Shown in pieces: positions 10,493 through 22,800 of a DNA stretch of 64,000 bases. The translations under genes and the position numbers were made by a program. The DNA is from Mesorhabditis belari (taxonomy: Eukaryota > Nematoda > Chromadorea > Rhabditida > Rhabditidae). Position 1 is the first letter of the stretch; the number at the start of each line of letters is the position of its first letter. A model generated the notes under the pieces. It was not told the origin of the DNA. It saw only the letters and a list, made by a program, of their open reading frames with translations, and searched no databases. The stretch spans positions 1 to 64,000 of the forward strand of contig CAUEEP010000045.1 in NCBI GenBank assembly GCA_958450365.1. The letters run 5' to 3'.

Positions 10493-13400
10493 TCACTTGG
10501 CCAAATGAGCAAGGTTCGGCGCAAGAACGAAGAGGCGATTCAAGTCATTTGAAATCAGAATTGATCGAGCTTTGTTCACATATTGATCACCACTGAAAAC
10601 CATTTCCATTTGAGCCTTACGTTCTTTTTGTTTTGCATTTAAAATTTGGTCAGAAAGATCTCTGAATTTCTTTGAAACCAACCTGTACCCATCAGACACA
10701 AAAATGATATCGACGGGCGTTCGGCGGACTCGATTCGCGATAAGTTGTTCGGCCAAATCCATTGCCATTCCAGCTTCACCGATTCCGCCAAGGAATTTCA
10801 GACCTAAACTTGATAAATAAAGTGCTTTTTGAACTTTTTCAGTTCTGAATTTTTGAAACTGACAAATAGAGTAATCCAGTAAGCCTAGCGAATGTTAGAT
10901 TTACGAGATGGTCACCAAATTATAGCGACTCACTTCTAAGGATCTAGCTCAGCGAGAACTCAATGAATCCGTATGAAACTTTTGGAGATGATTTTTGAGT
11001 ATGTCTCCTGTAGCCAAGCTCGTTCTCTAACTAATTTGTGCTTCTTGAATCTTTATATAACCTTACAAAGTTGAGAGTCGCGGTACACTTAGCGAAAAAA
11101 ACCTAATTTAAAATGAATTGACTCACCATTGACTCTTCTCATGAAAGCGAGATTATCGAGGCGATCGTCGAACTCAACCACAGCTCTTGTTCTCTCTCTT
11201 CGTCCATAAACGATCAAAGCTGCCTGAAAAAGCTTTGAATTTGGGTATAAATCAACTTTTTTTCTTCAAAAAATCGATAACTAACCAATTTTTGAAAAGG
11301 CAAAAATGCTGAGGTAGCCAACTGTTTGACCAATTCAAGGTTTTTCTTGAAAGCTTTTTGATTTGATCCACTTGCGTCAATGATGAAGAGAATGTCTCGG
11401 CAAGCTGCAAATGGATTACATATTAAAAGCCAGTAAGATTTTGAATTGTCTTCAAGTCTTCTGTAAGAAAAATCTTCAAGTAAATTCACCATCAGTGTTC
11501 ACCGGCTTCTCGGGAATCAACGGCATCATTGTAGTGAGATGAGGGTTCAATTGAAAGATCTGCTCGAGTTGGCTGTCTGAATTTGAAACTAAAGTACTTG
11601 GTAGTAAAAAAACTATAGATTTTCCTTTCTGCTTTTCAAATTTAAGAACTAAGAAGGTTATCTTGCCAATTATCTTGCCAATCCCAACTCACCAACACTT
11701 GGGGTCCACAAAGCTCTTAATGTGTCCAGATCAGGAACGAAGGGAAGCGGCGATTTGTTCTCCTGTTTGCTTTTTGACATCTGTTCCACTAAAATTTAGA
11801 TTTTATAAGTTTTTCAGTGATGAAATCTATAAGAATTAACTTACTGGCATCTTTCATCGAAATGCTTCGAGATGTACGGAAATGAGTTGGGTCGAAGTCC
11901 ATAAAGCTGGTTGAGAACTCTGAACTTTCATTGGTACTCAAAAAGCTTAGAAAACAGCCTTATAGTAGTCAGTAAATGGAACGATCTTTTATTGAAAGAT
12001 GAAAGATCGTTCCATTCGGCACTGACCTCACTAAAGCGCCTGCAAAAACTTCAAGATTTTATGAATTCAAAAACGGTTTTCCCCTTTCTTTGGCCTTGAA
12101 TTCAGCTTTGAATTCAGGTTTGAATTCAGCTTTGAATTCAGGTTTGAATTCAGGTTTGAATTCAGCTTTGAATTCATCTTTTAATTCAGCCTTGAATTCA
12201 GCTTTGAATTCAGCTTTGAAATGAGCCATAACACGTGTAGATTGGTTGAGTTTAAGAATCTCACCCAAAAAATAAACAGAACTTATCTTCTAACCCTTCT
12301 AACCTAACCCAATAGCTCTTGGTCTTGTATCTGGTAAAGTTCTAAGCCTTGCCGTGAGTTAAGTCTTACAGTGTTCCGAGAACAGTACCTTTTTTGCACC
12401 TAATAAGACCGTGATTGCTTCTAAATTCTTTCTAAATTCTCTTCTAAATCTCTTTTCAAATCACTCAAATTATCAACTGTTTTTTCGCCCAAATTACCAT
12501 TAGTATTTCCCATTCTCTTTCCTTCAGTTGTCGGTGTGTCAGTTCCCAAGAAAGTCGTGGCCGATGTCCTTCCAAATGTCGTCGTTTTCCCTCTCCCCTC
12601 ACCAACCCGGAAAACTCGTTGATCATCAGTGGGTTGTGTCTGCAATGATCAATCAATAAGCTCACAACATGACAAATTGAGGCGAAAAAAAGAGCGTCTC
12701 ACTCTCGTGAACCCTAGTAACCCGTTCCACTTTGGTGATCACAGAAATTTCGCGAAATTTCACGACTAGATTAGTTACTGAAGTTAGTAGCAAGACAAAT
12801 AAACAAGTTTCAAAATAATCAAAATTTGTAATCAAATACCGTATTCTCTCTAATAGTAGTGCGCACTACTATTTTTTCAACCGCCTCTCAAACAGCAATA
12901 CTATTAGAGAGTGCACTACTATTAAAGAGTTTTATCATTTACCAAAGTAAGACAGATCTTTGTTCCAAAAATTCTTGCAATTCTTTCACGTACTCCTTTG
13001 GCTCCTTTTGACATACAGTTGTGGGCCGGCGAGTTGACAATTTGTGTCTTGACAAACAACAAAAAGATGTTTTTGCACTTTGCACAACAATTTTAGATTT
13101 TTTGCTAACATTTTCATGTGAAGAATAGTTAATGAATGAGTAAAAAAAATCCTCACATTTGCTTGCTTGAATAGCTTTAGAATGTCACATAAACATAAAG
13201 TTAAAAAGGTTTAGATGAAAAAGAAGCATCAGAAATTCAAATTTTCGAGGGTGCACTACTATTTTTTTAACCCCATCTCGGACCGCAATACTATTAAAGA
13301 GTGCACTACTATTAGAGAGAATACGGTAATCAAAATTTGTAAAAATTTAATAAATTTCCCCTTGCAAACCGATTTATGTCGACTGCGATGAGTGTGCCAG

Positions 13401-13503
13401 GCGGAGTGCGATCCGGAGCTCTCAAACTTTTTGTGATATTGCGGGGTGTCATCGATGAAAGAGCTTGACGTTTGCTGGTCCTCAGTTTGACTGAATATTA
13501 AAT

Positions 13504-13552
<49 letters not shown>

Positions 13553-16131
13553 AATCAATCAATCAATGAATCAATCAATTGATATTTAAACAATATTTCT
13601 CAAAAACTCACTGTCTACTCGATTGTGTCAACTTCGTCAAATCGTCACCAGGAGCCTCGTGAACAGCGGTGCTCAATCGATGAACGGTGTCCATTCCTTT
13701 TGTGTCAAAGGTTGAAGCAGCAACTGGAATCAGAAATAGACGAAAGAATAGATTGGTTATTGATTTGCATTTAAAGTATTTTAGACAAGACAAGTATTTG
13801 TCTCTAGAATCAAACGAATCAACTTTCTCTATTCAATGAGCCTGAATTTGCTCCTTGAATTAGTAATTTAGATATCGTTGTTTATTTACCCTCACTAGAT
13901 ATCGTTGTTTATTTACCATCGACTTTGAAGTCATTGTGGCCAAGTGGTAAGCACGCTAGGTTCTCAAATTTTGGCCGAGCCGAGCCCGGTTTGAGCCAGG
14001 TAAAAGCTCTGCAAAAGCCTGCATAAATTAGTGTTTACATGAATATAAGTATGTTTGCAAGCTTTACATGACTCTAACTATGTTTGCAAGCTTTCCTATT
14101 TATGCCCGAATTTCTTTACAAAAAGCTAGAGCCTTACCTAAGCCCGGACTCAAAACAGGAGCTTAGCGGGCTTAGCTAGTGTCTAGCGCCTTGGAGTCTA
14201 GCGCACTCACCACTCAGCCACGGCGATCTATCTTCGAAGGACTCAAGATCGCTTGATACTTGGGCGATCAGATAAATAGTGCAACACGCCAAAAACTGCT
14301 TTTTTACACTCAAACTTCAAACGGATTTAAGTCGAAAATTTAAACTCATTACACAAAAACGGTCTAGATATTCAGAATCAACGAAAAATTTGCTAAAAAA
14401 TAGGTTATATCCAATTTTGAAAGTCGGTAGCAAACGATTTTCGAAAATTTGAAACTTCGAAACGATTTTAGTCAGGTAATACCTTTAGGAATAGATAATT
14501 TTTAAAACCTAATGCTCAGCTCTTAAATTGAACAGTCCTTGTATAAGTGTCCTAGTAATAAAAGCTGTCTTGAACTTTAGCTATTCAGGAACTTACTAGA
14601 AGTCGGACTTCTCGAGAAAGACCCAAATTGATCAGACATCACCGGTCCAGCTAAAAGATGATGATCTTCCGTAGGTGTCCCGGTGTGTGAACTCTCCGAT
14701 ACTTTCCCTTCAGGCCCATCTGCTGACGGTTGAACATTTGGTGAACTCTCCTCTTCAGCTTTCGAATTCTGATCATCGCCTCCATCAGTAGTGTCATCAT
14801 CAACAAAAGTCGCGGGTCTTGTTTGAGCTCCACTGGGCGGTGAAGAGAATTGCCTGAATTGTTGGCCTTGATCTTGTTGCTGATCTTGTTGCTGATCTTG
14901 TTGCTGATCTTGTGGTTGTTCTTGTTCTTGCGATTCTTCTGGAGACTCTTCTTGTGATTCCTCTTGTCCTTGAGCTTGTCCTTGATCTTGAGGCTGTTGA
15001 TTGAAGCCAACTTGCGATTGCTGTGGCTGGAAGCCGGGCACATTTGGGCTAAAGCCAGAAGTCATCGAAGTATGGACTTGTGGAGGATTCGGATCATTCT
15101 CATCATGATCAAACGATGTAGTCTTCGCAGTATTGAATGATCCACTCAATGGCAGTGGTCTTTCTGATTGGAAAACCGATGAAGATCTTCCTTCTGTTGG
15201 ATTGAAATCAAAATTCGAATTAGCTTGAAAGATTGGGCCTCCACGGTTGTTGAAGGCTTGAACCATGGCTAATGGACGAGAGTTGAAGGTATCACCGGGT
15301 GACGATGAAAAAGTGGCTTGTCGAGTTTGAATTCCGCCATCTCCGTTAGCAGGGAAGACTGAAAATTGTCAATTATGACTCATTTACGTCTAAATTTGAG
15401 TAGATTAAGTTCTTCTCTGGATCTTGGAGATTACTGCTTCAAAATCTAGCTCCAGTGGCTGGGAAACAATGCGTGTATTGATTTTGGATTCAAAAAATGC
15501 ATAATTCTAACTGGATTCAAACTGGTTTAACAAACTAAAGATCCTAACTGGTTTAAAAATCTAAAGATCCTAACTGGCCTAAAAATCTAAAGATTCTAAC
15601 TGGCCTAACAATCTAAAGATCCTAGCTGGTTTAAAAATCTAAAGATCCTAACTGGTTTAACAATCTAAAGATCCTAACTGGCCTAACAATCTAAAGATCC
15701 TAACTGGTTTAACAATCTAAAGATCCTAACTGGTTTAACAATCTAAAGATCCTAACTGGTTTAACAATCTAAAGATCCTAACTGATTTAACAATCTAAAG
15801 ATCCTAACTGGTTTAACAACCTACATCTCGTTATTCGATTGTTTGAGCTTTTCATTGGTTGAAATCCCAACGGATCCTCAGTGCCAAAGTTGAAACCTTG
15901 AACAGGCACCCAATCCCATTGAGACAAATCAACTTGTCGTGGAGACCTTGAATCAAAAAACTTTAACTAATCATAGTGCAACTCACTGTTGAACCACTCT
16001 CACAGTCGGTTTCACCTCCAGCTCTTCAACACCCGGTGAGGCAGCTAAAGCACTTGTTTAAATTTGAAAAGGAAATGTTTCATACCAAGAATGACAGGTA
16101 ATAGGAAGAGAAGTATTCGCGGTTCCCGCAT
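10493..16131 (-). CDS. Secreted protein with Q/E/D-rich linker and C-terminal vWA domain
   Basis: Hand-built 13-exon model. Exons in transcript order: 16131-16086, 16044-15987, 15946-15825, 15358-14597, 13723-13612, 13480-13366, 12639-12498, 11919-11845, 11788-11693, 11576-11490, 11404-11286, 11223-11127, 10803-10493. They total 2142 nt (713 aa) with every phase agreeing. Exon 1 encodes a signal peptide (RILLFLLPVILA). The 762-nt exon 4 is low complexity: tandem DQQQ repeats, QE-rich and acidic. The last three exons form a von Willebrand A fold. The MIDAS motif DASGS (Asp548, Ser550, Ser552) is present, then 'VDIIFVSDG' as the second metal-loop region. The usual MIDAS Thr appears replaced in 'FLGGIGEAG'. 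Intron 6 seems to use a GC donor (gcaagg); a weak GT at GCA|gtcgac is the alternative. vWA domains bind protein ligands, often with Mg2+. The specific role is unknown. Confidence 0.85.
12098..12222. repeat. Intronic 12-bp minisatellite (ttgaattcagct)
   Basis: About ten tandem 12-bp units of 'tttgaattcagc/gg' type lie in intron 7 of the vWA gene. Because the unit is a multiple of three, one frame is open across it, reading KAEF/KPEF repeats. It falls between two well-supported exons, so this is not coding. Confidence 0.85.
12838..13327. mobile_element. MITE with accgtattctctctaatagt ends (family D relative)
   Basis: Inverted ends 'accgtattctctctaatagt' and the inverse 'actattagagagaatacggt', each followed internally by a second inverted 'gtgcactactatt' block. 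About 490 bp, lying in intron 6 of the vWA gene. Ends of the same type occur at 26395-26780 and 28005-28224 in the integrin-like gene. No coding. Confidence 0.85.
13495..13583. repeat. Inverted TTGA/TCAA tetranucleotide microsatellite
   Basis: A run of ttgattgattgattgatt turns directly into aatcaatcaatcaatgaatc, so the whole tract can fold into one hairpin. It lies between exons 5 and 6 of the vWA gene, about 15 bp upstream (in transcription) of exon 6. Confidence 0.9.
13925..14228. repeat. Foldback with tRNA-like termini, intronic
   Basis: The left end reads gtggccaagtggtaagcacg and the right end, inverted, reads gtggctgagtggtgagtgcg. Both look like the D-arm and start of the anticodon arm of a class II (Leu/Ser) tRNA. 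The segment between shows further inverted symmetry (gagcccggtttgag versus ctaagcccggactc). It resembles a pair of tRNA-derived half-elements head to head. It lies in intron 4 of the vWA gene. Confidence 0.55.
15535..15825. repeat. Intronic ~25-bp minisatellite (ctaaagatcctaactggttt)
   Basis: About eleven tandem copies of a roughly 25-bp unit, ctaaagatcctaactggttt plus aacaat, with small variants. It occupies most of intron 3 of the vWA gene and runs right up to the exon 3 donor (gtaggttg). Confidence 0.9.
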
Positions 16132-16146
16132 CGTTCAAATGAATTA

Positions 16147-16162
16147 TCTAAATAAGTTTTTT
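16147..16162 (-). promoter_or_regulatory. Probable spliced-leader trans-splice acceptor of the vWA gene
   Basis: On the minus strand, an A/T-rich run ending acttatttag lies 17 nt upstream of the initiator ATG with no donor before it. The same decamer, acttatttag, precedes the start of the esterase gene at 50768. In nematodes such an orphan acceptor is the signature of spliced-leader addition. Sequence-only inference. Confidence 0.45.
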
Positions 16163-16267
16163 TTGAAGCCAAATTAGAGAAAAGCTTTTGCACAAGTGTT
16201 ATAAAGTGAAAGTACTACACAAAAACTGATAACAACAACAGAAATAAGCTGATTTTGCTGTCAGAAA

Positions 16268-16345
16268 AAGAATATAACAAGAACATAACAAGAACATAAC
16301 AAAAACATAACAAGAACATAACAAGAACATAACAAGAACACAAAC
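16268..16345. repeat. 11-bp tandem repeat (acataacaaga)
   Basis: Seven or so tandem copies of 'aacataacaag' upstream of the vWA gene. No coding and no other structure. Confidence 0.85.
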
Positions 16346-16475
16346 CAATAGCTCTATAAGGTGTGTTTAGCACTATATTTTAAAGCCTTAAAATATCCAA
16401 AGTCACATAATATACTTTTTAAAATTAAAAGTTTAGTCAGGCTTTGTTTTGTGTTCAAATTTATAAGCACAAAAG

Positions 16476-16880
16476 CGGGGGTGGGACAAATGCGACCTTT
16501 TTTTTGCGCACCTGGACAATTGCGCACCTTTTTTTTGCTGGAAAAGGCCTTGGGAAAGGTCGTAGAGCTTGAAAAATGTTTTCATAGAAGGGAATCGTAT
16601 GCGTAGATTCCGAATTTCGACAAATTAGACCTCGCTGACACGTCAAATTTGGGCTAAAAGGCAAAAACTACGCAACTTAACGCTTTTCCGCAGTTTTTGC
16701 CTTTTAGCCCAAATTTGACGTGTCAGCGAGGTCTGATTTGTCGAAATTCGGAATCTACGCATACGATTCCCTTAGATGGAAATATTTTCGAAGCTCTACG
16801 GCCTTGCCTAAGGCCTTTTCCAGCAAAAAAAGGCGCAAATGTCCAGGTGCGCAAAAAAGGTAGCATTTGTCCCACCCCGA
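16476..16880. repeat. Near-perfect palindrome (~190-bp arms)
   Basis: The left arm starts ggggtgggacaaatgcgacc and the right arm ends with the inverse (ggtagcatttgtcccacccc). The inverted match runs through 'gcgcacctgg', 'aaggcctt' and 'acgcatacgattccc' to a short central spacer at about 16665-16690. No TIR-only structure: almost the whole element is inverted. Probably a foldback/MITE; the target duplication is unclear. Confidence 0.85.
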
Positions 16881-17161
16881 ATAATGACAGAAAACGAATC
16901 ATTTTATACGTTCATTGCTAAAAGGTACCGAATAGACTGAATAACTTCGCTTTGGGACGCATTTTAGAATTTATCTACTTAGCTAATGTGGAAAGACGTA
17001 AGGTTTATTATCGAGGCTAAAATTATACTAATTTTAAGCCCCACAAAAGCTAATAAGTCATTATTATCAGTATTATAAGAATAAGTCAAACAAACAAACA
17101 AGTTTAAAAACAAACAAACCAATTTACAAACAAAATGAGCAAAAGCCGTGGATCGAAAGTA

Positions 17162-17335
17162 CAGTCGAACCTCTCTATAACGAACCTCGATATAACGTAA
17201 ACCTCTCTATAACGTAAGGCGTGACCGGTCCCGGCCGACGTTAAGCCATATAAAACGGCACTCTATATAACGTAAACCTCTATATAACGTAAGCTATAGC
17301 CGTCCCGTGAGTTACGTTATAGAGAGGTTCGACTG
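17162..17335. mobile_element. pogo/Tigger-type MITE, 174 bp
   Basis: Ends cagtcgaacctctctataac and its exact inverse gttatagagaggttcgactg, with TA duplications at 17160-17161 and 17336-17337. The interior repeats 'tataacgtaaacctct' blocks. CAGTCGAACC...TATAACG termini are typical of the pogo/Tigger branch of Tc1/mariner. Confidence 0.9.
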
Positions 17336-17904
17336 TATAAAGAAAATCAAATCAACCAGAAATTTTCGATCTAAACTTTTCGAAATCTCTGGCAAAACTT
17401 TCAAGGGTAATATTTTGTGGCGAGCGAATGACATGGAAAAGTTAGCATAAAAACGGCATCGGAGATTTCCCTGTGTTCACAAATCGCAAAATCCGCCCCT
17501 TCCTTCTCAAAAAAGGATTTGTCCTTTTGGATTTCTCCTTTTGGATTTACTTTTTTTGGAATGACCATTCACTCTTTTCCTTGTTTAGTTCAAGGAATTT
17601 TCAAGTAGAGCAAATAAGTGACTGGATTTTTGGAAAGAAAACAAACAAGCAGTAGATGTAAAATGCCGTTTTTGCTATTGAATAGTAAAAGTTTTGACTG
17701 GTTTTAACTGAAAAGTTCAAGGAAGTGGCAAATTTGGGATAAGCTTACAATAGAAAAACATTGAACAGTCAAGGCAAGTCACCATCTTTTAGCAAACAGC
17801 TTTGGTTTTCTAAAGTTTGGATCTAGATGAAGCTTGGGGTTAACTGACATTTTAGTTTTAATTAACTGAAAAGGGAAGGTCAGCCGTCCGGTCAAATGCT
17901 ATGA
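17336..17904. other. No gene seen
   Basis: AT-rich intergenic sequence with one unspliced open frame (17473-17655) that has no motif. No repeat, RNA gene or regulatory site is evident. Confidence 0.4.
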
Positions 17905-18885
17905 GGCTTCAATCTTTTTATCTGATTTAAAATGAAATCTTTATCCTTTTGAAAGGTGCTAAAAGAAATCAAAAAAGTTTATGAGCGAATAACTGAAGTC
18001 AAGATTACGGTAAATTGCAAAAACTGACATTTCTTTGAAAACGCGTTACTCACAAGGGAAGATAAACTGGCTGAGCCGGCCAAATGCTATGCGATCTATA
18101 CCATTCGACGCAGAATTTCATGCTGATTCCGACCATGTATTCCGTTTTTGCTAAATGACAATCTGTTAGGAGTTATAAGCGTCTAAAGTTTTGTGATCAT
18201 TTGGGTCATTTGGGTCCGAAAATGTGGTCATTTGGGTCATTTGGGTCTTAGCAACCTCCTTGCGGTCCCGTTCCAGTGCAGCCGTGGCCGGATGGTACAG
18301 CGCTCGTTTCCAGAGCGAGACCCACAAGTTCGATCCCCACCTTGAATTTTGCTCATGCTTTTTTTCAAGAAGTGCAGCGTGGGGATCGAACTTGTGAGGT
18401 CTCAATTTGGAAACGAAAGCTTGCACGGTTGCACCGAATCGAGCCCAAGGCGGCCGCTAAAACCCAAATGGGGATCGAACTTGTGGGTCTCGCTCTGGAA
18501 ACGAGCGCTGTACCATCCGGCCACGGCTGCACTGGAACGGGACCGCAAGGAGGTTGCTAAGACCCAAATGACCCAAATGACCACATTTTCAGACCCAAAT
18601 GACCACAAAACTTTAGACGCTTATAACTCCTAACAGATTGCCGTTTAGCAGAAACCGATAATATATTCGGAATCAGCATAAAATTCTGCGTCGAATGGTA
18701 TAGGTCGCATAGCATTTGGCCGGCTCAGCCAGTTTATCTTCCCTTGTGAGTAACGCGTTTTCAAAGAAATGTCAGTTTTTGCAATTTACCGTAATCTTGA
18801 CTTCAGTTATTCGCTCATAAACTTTTTTGATTTCATTTAGTATCTTTCAAAAGTCATTTCAAATCATATAAAAAGATTGAAGCCT
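17905..18885. repeat. ~1-kb foldback element with a tRNA-like sequence in each arm
   Basis: gaggcttcaatctttttat at the left is matched by ataaaaagattgaagcctc at the right, and inverted identity continues inward for more than 400 bp. Matching blocks include 'acgcgttactcacaagggaa', 'cattcgacgcagaattt', 'gttaggagttataagcgtct' and 'tcatttgggtcatttgggt'. Near the centre each arm carries 'gccgtggccggatggtacag' followed by 'cgctcgtttccagagcg', a D-arm plus anticodon-arm-like sequence with a perfect 5-bp stem and 7-nt loop, then a T-arm-like 'gttcgatcccc'. The acceptor stem is not conserved. Confidence 0.85.
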
Positions 18886-18936
18886 CAAAAATGTGACCTG
18901 GGATACTTGATGGAAATGGATACTTGATGGAAAAAA

Positions 18937-19398
18937 TGGCGCTTGCTAATCATTTTCCCGTCAAAAATGGCACTTGCGAATCATTTTCCCGTCAAAAATG
19001 GCACTTGCGAATCATTTTCCCGTCAAAAATGGCACTTGCGAATCTTTTCCCGTCAGTTAAATGCAAATTTTGTTAATGAATACCCGGAAAAGACCTACGT
19101 ATATCGAAAAAATTGGTTTACTAAGATTGTTTTCATTTTTCATCCAACTCGAATTGCCTCTGTCAAAGTCGTGAATTCAATCTACGTCAGCACAACGAAA
19201 GAATTCGTCTACTCTGTCTACTTCTTCTCGAATCTTTCCGATCAAAAAACAAGGAAACGCCCGGTTGACTCATCAATTTCAGATCTAAATCGAAAGAAAA
19301 TAGATCTTTTTTTCAATGACGCATGTTTCTCTCTCAAAACTCTTCGAGAAGATTTCGATTATTTTAACCCGTTCCACCAAACTCGTTCAAAAAGTTGA
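18937..19398 (+). other. 24-bp tandem repeat followed by an open frame of uncertain status
   Basis: Four copies of a 24-bp unit, tcattttcccgtcaaaaatg plus gcac, occupy 18950-19048. They lead into an open frame that stays open to 19398. Its later part (about 19060-19395) has a protein-like composition, for example 'TKEFVYSVYFFSNLSD', and an acceptor-like 'tcccgtcag' precedes it. No homology or second exon was recognised. It lies on the plus strand between two minus-strand genes. Confidence 0.25.
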
Positions 19399-19896
19399 GT
19401 AGGAAATGAAAACTTTTAAACTTTTTTTTGTGAACAGCAAAAGTTGGAAGATTTACTTTGTCTGTGTGACATTTTTCAGTCGTTTTCCCAATTTTAAATG
19501 ATAAAACATTCATTTATGAGCTGTAGATAAACAAATTGAAAGCGAAAATTGTACGATAAAAGACATAATTCTACTTGAACTTTGAGTAAAACCTTAAAAA
19601 AGAAATTGTTTAATTAATTTCATTAATTAATTGATTAATTAATTCCATTAAAGCCAAAAAATGGATATGGGATGATCACCGATTTTAGCTGGATTTGGGA
19701 TGAATATTGTTAAGTTTTTGGAGAAATAATATTTGAAAAACAATGTGAAAAATACTGGCAAGGCACGAGCAAAGAGAGTTTGGTTTGGCTTCGGTTTTTT
19801 GGTTGAAAATGGCAGTTTTCACGAGGGTTAAACGGCTCAAAAATCATTATAAATACCCAAGTAATAAGTCTAATATACAAAAATTGAGTTTCAAAA

Positions 19897-22800
19897 TTAC
19901 AAATATCGAAGAATTGGGAGAAGGAGAGCGATGAAAGTGGTGAGAAGATGGGCTGATTGGGGATCGGAGCTCTCCTCGGGTTGCTCGGTCGAATCGATAT
20001 CTTGCTCGGGTTGCATTGGCTGAAATTCAAAAGTTTGCATACAATACAATGCAATTTGCCTATAATACAATGCAATTTGCATATAATACAATGCAATTTG
20101 CATACAATACCATACAATTTGCATACATGCAGTACTGGACAATGCAATATGATATTTGAAAAACGATCGTCACTTTCGCGCGTCTGTAACCCCCTTGTCT
20201 TTGAGTTTAAACTTTTAGTGTTATACATTTTCTGAAAGCTCTTTTCAAGGGCTACACAATGGCAATATTAATATTTAGAAATACGGTAAAGACAAGGGAG
20301 TTACAGACGTGCGAAAGTGACGATCGTTTTTCAAACATGATATTTCATTGTCCAGTAGTGTATACTTAAAATAAGATTCTGGAATTTAAAAACCTGTGTT
20401 TGCCTGTGTGTGGATTGTTTAAAAAGAAGATATTGTTTAGATTCTAGCTTTAAGATCAACGTTGATAGCACAAAAGTCAGATTCGAATGGGAGACAGAAT
20501 GGGTAGAACGATTTATGAACCTGTTGAGAATGTAAGTAAGGCAAGTGCGTTTTGACAACGCTGCACAGTTGAAACTAGGACAGATCAAAAAATCGTGCAC
20601 CGTCGGGACTCGAACCCGCGACTTTTCGCTTGCCGGCCGACTGTGATAACCATTAGACCACAATGCACTTGATCTCCCTTACTCTAGAGGGACTTAACTC
20701 CGCTCCCTTTTCGGTCCGTTTGCCGTTTGTCCATTTTTCATTTTATTCTATGATTTACTATATTAGAAGTTTTCTTTCTTTCTTTGTCTTCTTATATACC
20801 TCTTAACTCCGCCCCTTTTTCATCTTATATGTCTTCTTATGTACTCCTTAACTCCGCCCTTTTTCTGCTTATATGTCTTCTTATATACCCCTTAGCCCCG
20901 CCACTTTTTCCTCTTATATGTCTTCTTATATACCCCTTAGCCCCGCCCCTTTTTCTTCTTAGATGTCTTTTTATATTAACAATGCAGAGCGGGGTCGTTG
21001 AAGCGATAATTGATCAAAAGGATATAGCCGTTTCCCAGAGAACGAGGGCTTTGGCCGCCATGGCCGACTGGCTAAGAGCTCTGGATCTTAGTCGGGAGGT
21101 CAATGGTTCAATCCCGCCAGCTAGAATATTGATTCTTTTTTCCCTACATTTTGAGCTTAGGGTTTGTACTTGTGCATTCTTTGTACCACATTATTCGTCT
21201 AAATAATGTGGTACAATCTGTAATGTATTTTAACTTGTTTACAAGAGTACAATTGAAAAGCACCGAAGAGACTAATCTACGTCTAAATCCAATGCTAAAT
21301 TTCCACTTCAATCGTGAAACTGAAAAACCTAAAGCACTTCAAAAGAAAATTATTGAGTTATTGAAACAAAATTGAACTTAAATACCGGAGGCTGAGTGAA
21401 GGCGTCATCGTTCTCTTCAATTTCCGATGTTTCCTTTGATTTTGGTGCAGCAGTTGTTGGGGTGAGAGGCTGAAACTCGAAAAAAAGAGTTACCAACAAA
21501 ATCTTGGTAAACAAAATCCTGGTAAACAAAATTCTGGTAAACAAAATGTTCACTCAAAAACGAAAAAATGTAGACTTTGCAAGTTCACTCTTTTTTAGCT
21601 AAAGCTTTTTTAGCTTTTTAGCTTTTAGCTAAAAGCTTTGGCTTCGATATCAAACGCACCTTGTCGTCTTGTGGTGAAGAGGTTTCGTCTTGGGGTTCCT
21701 GAAGCAAAATGAATCATTTTATGGATTTACTCTAGCGATTCTAGACTGAATATCCTAGTCTAGGTTGAGTACCGTAATCCAGACAGCCAAGACTGAATAC
21801 TCTAATCTAGACTGAATACCCTATACTAGACTAAATACCGTAATCTAGCTATTCTAGATTGAACATCCTATTCTAGATTGAATACCGTAATCCAGACGGT
21901 CTAGACTGAATACTCTAATCTAGACTGATTTCACTTGCTTAATACTAGTTAAATTGATTTTTATTAGCTTTTGATTCATGTATTGAATTCTACAAACTAG
22001 ACTTGTAAGGAAAATATCTATTGGTCCTTTTTTGCCGTTGATAATTAAAGGTTTTTCGTGTTTTTATCGGCACCAACCATTTGATTTTGTCTATTTTGAC
22101 CATCATTCGATGCAGAATAAAATTGCGCGTCGAATGATATCAAAATTGACTTAAAGTCTAATATCAATGCCAAGTTATGAGGCAAAAGCCTAAACCGCGC
22201 CCATTATGGAAGGGACTTAATCTTTTGCTTCATAACTTTGCATGGATATTATATTTTGAGTTGATTTTGGTATCATTCGACGCGCAATTTGATTCTGTAT
22301 CGAATGCTTGTCAAAATAGTTAAAATCGAAGGGTTGCTATTGAGAAAAACCCGAAAAACCTTAAATTGAAGGCAAATGGCAAAAGGACCGACAAATGTTT
22401 ACAAGTCTACTACAAACCTCAGCATTGCAGGTGGCCCCAGTGAATCCCTCATTGCACACACAGCGACCGCACTCACATTTCCCGTGTCCAGAGCAAACCA
22501 GCTAAATTGTTGGAGTGATCTTTGAGTCTTGAAAGTTCTATGATATCAAATTAACAAATATTCTATCAATCTATTAGGTGTGTTCTATAGGTTTGTGCAA
22601 ACTGCAAACATGTCTTTTCTGGCACTAGATTCTTTTCGGCATCTACTTTCAGCGATTCAATACTGCTAGAAAATGGAAACTTGGTTGCGCCAAGAAAGAT
22701 GTTTTTATGTAAAGCAGAAAGTAGCCGTCTAGAATCATTTGGTTACATAAAATATCGACATTCTTGTGCAAGGAGACTCTACTAGCTAGCTATCAACTAG

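Noticed and set aside
12059..12268. KAEF/KPEF repeat ORF
   Set aside because: A 12-bp tandem repeat inside intron 7 of the vWA gene. The flanking exons join in phase without it.
18166..18633. ORFs of 86-94 codons in both directions at 18.2-18.6 kb
   Set aside because: They are mirror images produced by the two arms of the foldback element.
20596..20666. Functional tRNA
   Set aside because: Acceptor and T-arm are good, but the anticodon stem has only three pairs and position 33 is not T, so I list it as tRNA-like rather than functional.
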